A stretch of 64,000 nucleotides of DNA from Ectobius pallidus (lineage: Eukaryota > Arthropoda > Insecta > Blattodea > Ectobiidae), in NCBI GenBank assembly GCA_964059195.1, contig CAXKWD010000009.1, positions 44,859,160-44,923,159 of the forward strand. Reading direction: 5' to 3'. Each line of letters starts with the position of its first letter. The stretch's first letter is position 1. Below, one piece after another: positions 49,324 through 58,691 of this stretch. The position numbers and the translations under genes were made by a program. Under the pieces are notes generated by a model. The model searched no databases. It was given only the letters and a program-made list of their open reading frames with translations, and was not told where the DNA came from.

Positions 49324-49790
49324 GTCCTGGAGATTCATCATCATCAGGATCTAAAGGCAATGCCTTGTTGTAGTAGCCATGTCTTCCTCTTCATCGCTGT
49401 TCTCTTTAGATTTTCGTATGACAGCACGTCCATATCCTTTATCATGTTTTTAATAAATGAATTTCTTGGACGTCCACTTGATTTCTTTCCCAGTATTTTC
49501 CCTTCAAAAATGTTAATAAGTAGATCATTGTGCCGAAATGTATGACCCACTAACTTTGCTCTTCTACTCTTAATTGAATTCAGAAGGGATCTCTCTTCCA
49601 TCACTTCATTAAGCACTTCTTCATTTGTTTTCCTATCCACCCAACTCGTCTTTGTTAGCATTCTCCATATCCACATTTCTGCTGCTTCCTGGAGATTAGC
49701 AGAGAATAAATCTTGAATATTATAGAATACGTGCTCCATAAGAAGACTTCTCACTTTCTTCTCACTTAATTTTTATTTCAACATCTTCCT
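49324..49790 (-). mobile_element. LINE fragment: RT C-terminus
   Basis: The 136-residue minus frame 49344-49754 reads AEMWIWRMLTKTSWVDRKTN, EEVLNEVMEERSLLNSIK, RRAKLVGHTFRHNDLLINIF, EGKILGKKSSGRPR, the C-terminal end of RTE/Jockey-like polyproteins. It is related to the fragment at 21509-21832. It lies against the Helitron. Confidence 0.82.
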
Positions 49791-50564
49791 ATTGCAACAA
49801 CAGGTTGCCATACAGACAAAGAGTATCTTTAACATCTATTTTAATAAAAATGAATTTCCAAAATGTATGACGGAGCATCACTTGAGAACGGCTCGACCGA
49901 TTTGGCTGACTTTTGTTTTGTTGTGTTCGTAATTGTCAGGACAAGGTTTGTATGAAAGAAAATGTTTGGAAAATCCACGGGAAAAGTCGGAAATGTAAAA
50001 TGAGGCACAGTTAGAGAGTTCTGTTGTCAATTGTTTACATAATGAAAGTATTATTTACGGTGTTCACATAGGGCTTTGGAAACTATATTATAATACTGGG
50101 CTTTAACAAATTCTGATACTATCGATGTAATTAATACATTTGTGAAAATAATTCTTGAAGAATAAAATCCACGAAAATAAAGCAGTCACATAACTTTCTC
50201 CACCCTCAACATGGAAAATATTTTCTCACTTCACATTTTGATGTAGAATAAGCGGTCGTATTGCAGGGACAACTTAAGTGTGTGCCAGTGAGTATGCTAT
50301 ATCGGAAATCGGTAACAAATCCTATCCACTGATACGTCACTCATAGCTGTAGGCTTTGTATTAGATGAGAAATAGGCCTAGGGATGTTTATCAGAGGCCC
50401 TAAACATCTAAAAGAAGACAAAATGGGATGGAATGTTTTCAGTCCTACGCATGCACTATATTATGTCCCAGGTTTTTGGGAGGGAAAGTATGAAAGTGAT
50501 ATTGAATTTCTTAATAAAAATCAAGAAAAATTACCATATGTAGTAAGTGGATATGCTCTCCTTC

Positions 50565-51296
50565 TCACAACATTTCGCCCAGTTCCTCATGGGCTTCGTC
50601 AGGTGACAACTGGATAGCATGGCGCTGAGGGGCTGGATTTAAAGGCTTCCCCGGTTCGCAGATGCCGTTGCTGGTGTCTCTGCTGCCGATCACGGGTTGG
50701 TTCGGAAGCTCGTCGTGTTCAGGCGTATGGTCATGGTTGTTAAATAAAAAGGCCGTATACCTCTGGTGTTCATTTATCCATTTCTTTGGGATCTCGTAAT
50801 CGGATTTATCATTGATGTTTGGGATTGCCGGAAATTTAACGCATGGCCTTACATTTGCCATTCTCCTAATAACATCCAGCCATTCGTCGCTTATGTCTCC
50901 GTCGTAGTTGTTAAGACATACCTCTTTTTTGCGTATAATGTTGCATGCCTCACTTATTTTCCTCTCGGTAAGGTCATGCACAATTTTTAAGGCTTTGACC
51001 TCACCGATCTGGTGCTTGTAGTTATACATATGCTGGCTGAGGCCAGTGTTTGTTTTACCATTTCTAATGTCTCTCTCGTGCTCCTTCATTCTTATACTAA
51101 TAGTCCTTCCAGTCTCCCCTACATACAGTCCATTGCAATTTTTGCAAGAAACCGAGTACACCCCCGGATTCCTTAACTGGTCCGTTGTTTTGCCTATCCT
51201 TTTATGTTTGGAAAAGATGTTTTCAATTGTTCTCCTTATTTTGTAAGCCGGGGTTAACTCGTATTTGTTTAAAACCTTGCAGACATCCTCGCTCAC
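50565..51296 (-). pseudogene. Penelope-like GIY-YIG endonuclease and C-terminus
   Basis: 243 residues containing NPGVYSVSCKNC and LYVGETGRTISIRMKEH (the GIY...YIG pair as GVY/YVG, followed by the catalytic Arg), a later SEACNIIRKKE (catalytic Glu region), and a Pro-rich C-terminal tail. It continues the polymerase of 51293-52018 across a frame change at 51293-51296. Family-specific linker Cys residues are visible (SCKNC). Confidence 0.85.
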
Positions 51297-52018
51297 TCTT
51301 GGGTTAAAGTTAACACTGACATACTTCGGAATCCGTTCTTTATTCGAACTTTTTCCATCATCACATGCTCCACTTTTTTCCAGATTTTCCTTATCAAGCC
51401 ATCACCATAACCATTGAGTACAGCCAACCTGCAAATGCGGTCTTTTTCTAGGCGAAGATCTGTGGGGTTGTTACAAAGGCGGAGGGCTCTCTGAATGAAG
51501 TTACGCCAAGTGTTAATTTTAGTACCAGAGTGGTGGGCTGATTTCTTATGTATGTACATATCACGTTTGTTGGGTTTGCTGTAGACACCTAGCCTTACTT
51601 GTGTACCTTCTAACACAATCCTTAGATCCAGGAAGTTGAGGCAGTTGTGTAATGATTTCTCAAGAGTGAACTTCATTCTCTCGTGGCCTTTATTGAATTC
51701 ACGTAACATACTTTCTGATATGTCACCTTGAGTTACCATTAGGATATCATCAGCATATCTCATATATAGTTTTATGCTGTCCACGTTCTTACAAATAACG
51801 AGATTTTCCAAATAAAACATAAAGATGTCGGCTATGATGCCTGAGACCGGGTTCCCCATAGCCAGTCCCTCGTTCTGGCAGTAAACAGTATCATCAAACT
51901 GGAACACATTGTGTCCAGGAGAATGGCAAATGTAAGGCCATGCGTTAAATTTCCGGCAATCCCAAACATCAATGATAAATCCGATTACGAGATCCCAAAG
52001 AAATGGATAAATGAACAC
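51293..52018 (-). pseudogene. Penelope-like reverse transcriptase (partial)
   Basis: From about 51916 the frame is genuine polymerase: QFDDTVYCQNEGLAMGNPVS, IIADIFMFYLENLV and MRYADDILMV, the YADD catalytic motif, followed by HNCLNFLDLRI and VYSKPNKRDMYIHKKSAHH. The first ~34 residues (MFIYPFLWDLV...) are an antisense reading of the inverted 3' arm and are not polymerase. The N-terminal half, including fingers and palm A, is missing. The stop-free run suggests a young insertion. Confidence 0.85.
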
Positions 52019-52671
52019 CAGAGGTATACAGCCTTTTTATTTAACAACCATGACCATACGCCTGAACACGACGAGCTTCCAAACCAACCGTGATCGGCAG
52101 CAGTGACGCCAGCAACGACATCTGCGAACCGGGGAAGCCTTTAAATCCAGCCCCTCAGCGCCATGCTATCCAGTTGTCACCTGACGAAGCCCATGAGGAA
52201 CTGGGCGAAACGTTGTGAGAAGGAGAGCATATCCACTTACTACATATGGTAATTTTTCTTGATTTGTATTAGGTTTTACCCAAGTGGAAAGATTTAGGAC
52301 CACCAACAGAATATTGAATTTCTTTTTTACTTCAGCCCCAAAACGGTTTTATGGTAATATGAAAGTGAGAAATACAATTTTCTGTCAAGATCTTATGTAA
52401 CCAGAATTTCTTCTCTTCTTATTTGAACTCCTCCCAGGCATGGTGTGTAGAAGCAATGGAATGCAACATTCAACATCCTCTATGAGCCATAGAAAGCTAT
52501 ATCTAGCATTTTCTGAGGGAATAGTCTGAGTGTCATATGTCGTTCTTCCTCATTTCTAAATCTACATACATATTATATAAGGATCTAGAGTTTCAACATC
52601 GAAAGTCCTCCATAAGTTAATTTCATATTACAAAATACAAAACCCGGGTGACGCCGGGCCTTTTAAGCTAG

Positions 52672-52999
52672 TAATAAATAAATTCAAACATTATACATTT
52701 AGGTGTAGAAGTGTATAGAAGGTAATATGTGTTTGAATGGAACTGAGGTCAATGACCGAGGTTCCTGAATATCAGAATAGAACCCTTAAGTGCAGTGATG
52801 GCAACTGCTGGCATGAAGGTGTTAGGGAGTTAAAATTGCTTGCACATATTAACAAAGAGTCTAATTATTGTCCCTCTCGTTTGATGATTAAACTTTTTAT
52901 TAGAGTTCTTCTTTATTTTCCATTAAGCCCTTCATATAATCATTAAAAGTTATTATTTATTATCCGGTTTTACAATGTACTTCCATTTACATTTTCCGG
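52672..52999. other. No gene seen
   Basis: Short AT-rich spacer between the Helitron end and a LINE tail. A 69-codon plus-strand frame at 52737 has no motif. Confidence 0.4.
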
Positions 53000-53415
53000 T
53001 TACCCAAGATTACACCTTGCATTTAATTTTCATTCTCCATTTCTGTCTATCTGCCCATAAATTCTCTTCAATATTTCTTCTTCTAATTGATGTCTGAATT
53101 CCTTGTATCCATGTGGTCGGCGGTCTCCCTCTTTTCTTCCTTCCTGGTGGTTCCCATTCCATAATCCTCTGTGGTAGTCTTTCCTCTGACATCCTTTTTG
53201 TATGTCCATACCATAAGAGCTGTTTTTCTTCTACAAAATCAGTGATCGAATTTGTGACATCCATTTTCTTCCTGATGACTTCATTTCTGACTCTTTCCCG
53301 TCTAGATATCCCTGCAGACAGCCTCCAAAAGTCCATCTCAGTTGCCATTAATCTTTTTATTACTTGGGATTTAACTGTCCATACTTCTGATCCATCATTA
53401 AAAGTTAAGCTAAAC
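53000..53415 (-). mobile_element. LINE fragment: RT C-terminus
   Basis: Minus frame 53348-53010, extendable to about 53400: DGSEVWTVKSQVIKRLMATE, MDFWRLSAGISRRERVRNEV, KKQLLWYGHTKR-like EEKQLLWYGHTKRM, GRKKRGRPPTTW. This is typical of the end of Jockey/RTE-type polyproteins. It is a different lineage from 49344-49754. Confidence 0.8.
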
Positions 53416-53867
53416 TAAAAAAACTAACAAATTACAACACATGGCATTCTCTACATTTGTATATCTGGTACCCCATAATTGGGCCTCTGCTAATTCAGAT
53501 TCACATGACAGATGAGCAGGGCCATAGCAAGGTCCTTCTGTGCCCTTGGCGAGTTTGACAAATCTGCGCCCTCCAAATGAACATTTTTTTTAAATTTCTG
53601 TAAAACTGATTTTCTTAAATTCGATTGCAGAAGGTTTTTTTTATCCCATTTCTTTAAAAAACCACTGCCTAATAGATCAAGACTAATAATTTAGACTAAG
53701 CTATGATGGTCATGGTAGTTTTAGTTGGCACATTTTTTTACTGAAATCATTCTTACCTATACAACAGAAGCAACACCAACATCAACAAGAGACGAAACAA
53801 CACAAACATTAATATTGTTTCACTGTTTAATTTAAAAATCGCTTAGTTAAAAGATACAATAATAATC

Positions 53868-54557
53868 AGAGCCCGGATTCTAATGACATGTCATCTTTTT
53901 ATTGATGCTGCATAGACATTGCCAATTTGTAGATAAATCATAATCATAGCCTCTAGATTATAGAAATGCATTTTTATTAGGTCATTTTTGACATTGTGTG
54001 CAATTTTATATTTTTAGGGCATTTATTTCGTCCCCAGCGGTGCTGTCTTTAAGTGTTTGTTTAATGCAAGAAGGACACACTCTATGTTGAAGTGTTGTCA
54101 TGTCTCAGTCGGAAACGAGAATCAAAGGAACGCCAAAATGTTGTATTACATTACTGCTGTTATTAGATTGTCTTGGCACCAGAGTCTGCCACCTGCTTGT
54201 ATTTGAGAGTGCAAACTACTGTTTACCCTCAATAAACAATATAATCCGGCAGACCGCAAAAGGAAATGCCGAAGTTTGACTCGCCAGTGCCTCAGTGCCA
54301 GTAAAAATTTCCGTAAGGATAGAATATTCACAGCAAAAATCAAAGTTTTTTAGACCTACAACATCCTCTCTGAATTTAAGGTTTTAACAATTATGTGCAA
54401 ATTATTCTATAATTTTGTGTGTACAATAATAATTTTTATAAATAAAATATCAATTTTTAGGTCATTCTTTATAATTATTAAGTCATTTTCTTTAAATTTT
54501 GGGGTCATTTTAAAGGTCATTTTTCAAACAATTTTAGGTCATCAGAATCCAGGCCCT
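53868..54557. mobile_element. Nested TIR element (hAT-like MITE)
   Basis: Ends AGAGCCCGGATTCTAATGAC and, reversed, AGGGCCTGGATTCTGATGAC. GGTCATTTTT-type words recur at the inner sides of both ends (53980, 54460-54540). The flanking duplication is not exact, so it is probably old. Confidence 0.7.
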
Positions 54558-54828
54558 AATAACAATACAGTATAATATAATTAAAAATAATAGCAGCGAC
54601 TATAATATCAGTGCCGGCCTTAGAAGGGAACTTGATCAAAACAAACAGCATGTGTACTGTCAGCTGGCAGAGCGTGCATCGGCCGCAGATCACAACACAT
54701 ATTATTCAATGTAAAGTTACAGAAATTCATTTTAATGTACAATAATGCATTGTGTGATTGAAAAAACTAAACTTTTTTAAAATAAGAAATTTTAGTTCAC
54801 ACTTAATTTATAATAAAATAGTAATAAC

Positions 54829-55983
54829 TAGGGACTGAATTTTTAGGTTTTTAAAAAACACTGTTTTAGGTTTTCCATTGGGTGAAATAGGGTTTTTTAG
54901 GTTTTTTTGTCAAAATATCGTTTTCGGGTAGAATAATTGGTTTAATGAATTTGAATGTGCTACATAGAATTAAATACATAATACTTGTAAAGCTTAACTT
55001 AACAAAATTGACTTAATTTGTGTAAACTTGCTTAGACAATATTATAGAATTGAACAATCAAAAGAAGCAGTGAAAATAAGATTGCCTCACATTTCCTGGT
55101 TACAGTATATCACTAAATATCTTTCAAGATTCTCAACTGTGAAGTTATTCCTGTTATCTCTTAGTTAATAGTTAATGCTGTAATTTATCTAGACACTATC
55201 CTTCTCAGGATTCGAATCCATTGCTTCTAATTTAGTGAGTAAAATACTTGATGGTTGGTTGTGGATAATGTGAAACTGATTATTTTCCTTTTTCGGTTGT
55301 TACGCATGCTAACCGCACAACAGATCAACTAGGGACGAAAGCTTCCCCCTTTTCTAGAAAGGTAAATATACGTGTTTCTGGCAGGCTTGACAAAATATTA
55401 CTTTGCCATCTGTAGTGAAATATAGATCGTCACCAATCCACTGCCGTAATAAACTCGATTTCATTTGTTTCGGCTTAATTAACACGTCTTTTTAAAACTC
55501 ACAGTGTGAACACTCAGTATGAATAAGAGGGCAGTAGTACTAAAGGCAAACAAAAAACAAGCGCTTTAAAACACAGAAATCTATATCCTTGTTCATATAC
55601 GGCAACAATGGTTGTTCGTACGAATATTTTAAAAGGAATACGCCGGTACTCTTTTCTCCTCTTGATACTGTCCATCCTAGACGACATGGGTTGAATGAAA
55701 CGCTGGTGGTATTAATTTCTACCCGAAAAAAATTATTCTCTCCCCGCAAAATATCGATTTCTCAACTGACAAACAAAAAAGACAAAAAAGGACCCTAAAT
55801 TACATATTTTAGGTTTTTTATCCCGTTTAGGTATATTTAAGTTTTTTACCCCATTTAGGTATTTTTAGGTGCCACAGAATTAATGTGGGTGAATCCTATG
55901 GACATGATTCGAAAAAGTGTATGAGCGCTTTTTGTTTTGGAAGTAAGGAAAAAATAGGTAAAAAACTAAGAATCTGGTCCCTA
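54829..55983. mobile_element. Nested hAT MITE with TTTAGGT repeats
   Basis: Exact 8-bp duplication GTAATAAC (54821-54828, 55984-55991). Ends TAGGGACTGAATTTT and, reversed, TAGGGACCAGATTCTTAG. TTTTTAGGTTTTT-like runs are clustered inside both ends (54835-54910, 55806-55870), all in the same orientation. No recognisable protein. Confidence 0.88.
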
Positions 55984-56717
55984 GTAATAACAAAAGGAAT
56001 TGAGATCTGCGCATTCGGCTTTTTCTGTTGTAATAATATAGTTGGTCAGTCATCTTTGCATGTAGCATGTAACAGTATGAGCGATGCCATTGTTGATCGC
56101 TTTGTAATCAATCCTGCCGACAGTAGTAGCACTGAGGACGACAATCAGCTGGAAAGGGATTGAGTTGAACCACTTTCATCACAATAATAACGTACATATT
56201 AATTTTCATTGTCGTTATATCTTTCCATACTGTTCATGATTTATGTTTTACTCTGTCAATATGAATCGTGTTAATTAAAGGACATTGCATGACTGCTTTT
56301 TGCTTGTAGACAATCGGCATAATACTATAGGTATAGATAGTTCACGTGCATTAATTTTTAATAACCTGAAAGATTTATTCCACTAATGTGGCATTTATAT
56401 TGCTTGATAAATTGCACCAGCCTAAAAAAGGCGGGATTTTTCATGGTTAATTTTGCGCCCTCTTCTTACCTGTGCCCTTGGCGGTCGCCCACCTAGCCAC
56501 CGCCTAGCTACGGCCCTGCAGATGAGTACATACCTTTACTCTTAGGCTCCCACATGAAGAGTTCATAACAATTTAAATTTATTCAGGAGTCAGCCTTTAG
56601 TTAGCTTCACCCCTTTTTGATGAACCAGTTACAGTATCTCAAAGAAAGAAAAAATACACAAAACTAATACATCTGAATTTAAAAAGTTCTTTATTTACAG
56701 GATTTACAGCCTACATA

Positions 56718-58691
56718 ATGAAATCATATTACACAGTCCTCATGGCTTCACAGCTGTTGCTTCTTGTCAAGAGTGAACTGCAGCTTGTAAATGAGAAAGA
56801 TCAACATAAGTTTGTCTCTTATGTGATGTCTGCTATGCATCAGGGTCTCACTCCTGGTCAGTCCCTTTTAATCTCTATGCCATCTTACAATGCTGAATAT
56901 ATTCATGTAATAAACATTTTCCTAGAACATATGAACAATCAGATGCTTTGGCCATCCATCCTGTACATCCCTAGCATTATAGAAACCATGACTATTAGAC
57001 AGCAAAGCTATATTGTATTCACTTGGCCAGACGAAGAAAGGAAAGCCACAAATGAAGCAAGGGATGCTAAGGAAGATTTAATATATATATTGGAGGAACT
57101 TATGGAAGGACATTCTTGGAACCCATTAGCAAAATTCATTGTTGTTGTAATTGGATATAATTCTACATCTACTGAGGAACTGGCTTTTGATATCTTGAAC
57201 ACAGTGTGGGAAACTAGTAGAATATTTAATTGCCTTCTATTGATTCCAAAACAAGAAAAATCTGAGATTGATGTTTTTATGTACAGTTGGACTCCTTATC
57301 AGGATGGAAATTGTGCATTAATGATACCCAACAGTGTAGTTCTTCTAGGAAAACATCATCTTGATGATGGGTTTAAGTTTCCGGAAGATAAAACTTTATT
57401 TCCAAATAAAGCCCCACAATATCTCAATGGTTGCCCATTACATGTAACAATAGCAGATTTCTATTTATATGTAATTATGACCGAGCAAAATACTAATACT
57501 AATGGAACCATGGTTTACAATTTCAAGGGCATCGAAATGGAATATCTCTTATTGTTAAGTGAAGCAATTAATTTTTCCATCATATACCATTATTATCCAC
57601 ATTTGAAAATTTTAAATGATGCGCATCTCCAAGGTTTAAATGATGTTAGATTTTTCTTGTCAGACATAGCCATTGGTCACCATTCTCTAAGTATATATTA
57701 TGTTCAAATGTTGTTAGATCCTATGGTACCTTTCCTATATGATACATGTAAATGGTATGTACCCTGTCCAAGGCTTGTCTCAAGAATGGATAGAATTCTA
57801 GGCGTGTATTCTGTACCTGTTTGGGTGGTAACTGTTTTCATCATAGTTGCCTTAAGCTTACTGTTCTGGACTTCAGCTAACAAAACCTCATTACAAGAGT
57901 CAAGTACTTTCAAGACAGTGTCAGAATGTCTCTGCAATTCTTGGGCTATTTTCATGTCTGTGTCAGTACCAAGTGGACCAAAGACTTTTAACTTCAGACT
58001 TTTCTTTCTACTTCATGTAATTTTCTCATTTGTTATGAGCACTTTATTTCAAGCTTTCTTTGTTTCTTTCCTTCTGGAACCTGGACTAGAAAAAAGAATT
58101 GAAACTTTTGATGATTTAATGGAATCTGGTCTAATGTATGGTTTGGAGATTACTATGCATGAAGCTTTGGTAAAATGGGGTTATGAGAAACAGGATAGGT
58201 TCAAAGAAGTCTTTTCATGTGCAAATCATGAAATATGTATGTCCCGTTTATTAAAAGAAAAAGATGTTGTAGTGGCATCCAATACTATTGATGCTGAATA
58301 TTTGGCTGCAATCCTTGGAATGGGTGTGAATAATCAAAAGAAATTATGCCCTTTGGAAGAGATCATAGCTTTTTCTTTTACGACCATGTACGTTCATAAA
58401 GGAAATCATCTTTTGAAAAGGTTCAATACAATCATAAGAAACTGTTTTGAAACTGGTCTTGTTACAAAATACTGGTATGATTTTTATTTTAATCTCACAT
58501 TGAAATATTATAAACCAGATTGTAAGGTCTGTAATATGTATTTTGTATTTTCACCTTTTCATTTGATAGCAGCATTTATAATTCTTGCATTAGGATGCAT
58601 TTTAAGTTCTGTCACGCTTTTTATTGAAATTGGTTTTGGTTATCTGACAAACAACAGAAAGAAAACCATGAGGGGTCACAATCTAGCATGA
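56718..58691 (+). CDS. Divergent ionotropic receptor (IR), single exon
   Basis: A 657-residue protein with the layout of insect ionotropic receptors, ligand-gated channels of chemosensory neurons. Residues 1-20 form a signal peptide (MKSYYTVLMASQLLLLVKSE). An extracellular N-terminal region follows, then the S1 ligand lobe around 270-330 (GIEMEYLLLLSEAINFSI), M1 at about 366-388 (VPVWVVTVFIIVALSLLFW), a pore loop with WAIFMSVSVPSGP, M3 at 428-450 (LFFLLHVIFSFVMSTLFQAF), S2 (AFSFTTMYVHKGN, FNTIIRNCFETGLVTKYWYD) and M4 at 616-637, with a short basic cytoplasmic end. It has none of the conserved co-receptor features I would expect of IR8a/IR25a. The whole frame is intact. An acceptor-like tctttatttacag ends 18 bases upstream of the ATG, so a 5' UTR exon is possible. 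Subfamily and ligand unknown. Confidence 0.88.
   Translation: MKSYYTVLMASQLLLLVKSELQLVNEKDQHKFVSYVMSAMHQGLTPGQSLLISMPSYNAEYIHVINIFLEHMNNQMLWPSILYIPSIIETMTIRQQSYIVFTWPDEERKATNEARDAKEDLIYILEELMEGHSWNPLAKFIVVVIGYNSTSTEELAFDILNTVWETSRIFNCLLLIPKQEKSEIDVFMYSWTPYQDGNCALMIPNSVVLLGKHHLDDGFKFPEDKTLFPNKAPQYLNGCPLHVTIADFYLYVIMTEQNTNTNGTMVYNFKGIEMEYLLLLSEAINFSIIYHYYPHLKILNDAHLQGLNDVRFFLSDIAIGHHSLSIYYVQMLLDPMVPFLYDTCKWYVPCPRLVSRMDRILGVYSVPVWVVTVFIIVALSLLFWTSANKTSLQESSTFKTVSECLCNSWAIFMSVSVPSGPKTFNFRLFFLLHVIFSFVMSTLFQAFFVSFLLEPGLEKRIETFDDLMESGLMYGLEITMHEALVKWGYEKQDRFKEVFSCANHEICMSRLLKEKDVVVASNTIDAEYLAAILGMGVNNQKKLCPLEEIIAFSFTTMYVHKGNHLLKRFNTIIRNCFETGLVTKYWYDFYFNLTLKYYKPDCKVCNMYFVFSPFHLIAAFIILALGCILSSVTLFIEIGFGYLTNNRKKTMRGHNLA

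Larger units (their letters stand above)
50518..52265 (-). mobile_element. 5'-truncated Penelope-like element with inverted terminal copies
   Basis: Read on the minus strand: an inverted copy of the element's own 3' end (52265-51917), then reverse transcriptase from mid-domain (to 51293), then the GIY-YIG endonuclease and 3' end (to 50518). Arms 50518-50867 and 51917-52265 are near-identical inverted repeats of ~350 bp, starting AAATCAAGAAAAATTACCAT. Terminal repeats in direct or inverted order are known for Penelope-like elements. It sits inside the Helitron. Confidence 0.85.
49835..52671 (+). mobile_element. Non-autonomous Helitron with a nested Penelope element
   Basis: The 5' end is A|TCTATTTTAATAAAAATG; the 3' end is a hairpin (CCCGG...CCGGG, 52643-52658) followed by CTAG|T at 52668-52671, inserted between A and T without duplication. 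The 5' region (TCACTTGAGAACGGCTCGAC and CGATTTGGCTGA) resembles other arthropod Helitrons. No Rep/helicase is present. Internal sequence unrelated to Penelope includes a 77-residue frame beginning at 50384 (KMGWNVFSPTHALYYVPGFW) of unknown origin. Confidence 0.8.
53517..56518. mobile_element. 3-kb hAT element with two nested MITEs
   Basis: Exact 8-bp duplication CAGATGAG (53509-53516, 56519-56526). The left end begins CAGGGCCATAGCAAGG, the right, reversed, CAGGGCCGTAGCTAGG. Subterminal CTGTGCCCTTGGCG appears at both sides in opposite directions. No transposase is seen. Two other TIR elements are nested: 53868-54557 and 54829-55983. Confidence 0.87.

Noticed and set aside
50384..50617. 77-residue plus frame with KMGWNVFSPTHALYYVPGFW
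   Set aside because: It may be captured coding DNA in the Helitron, but the second half is antisense Penelope sequence and I recognise no domain.
54393..56163. Small plus-strand frames in the 3-kb hAT (54393, 55589, 55885)
   Set aside because: They lie across MITE ends and T-rich repeats and have no motifs.
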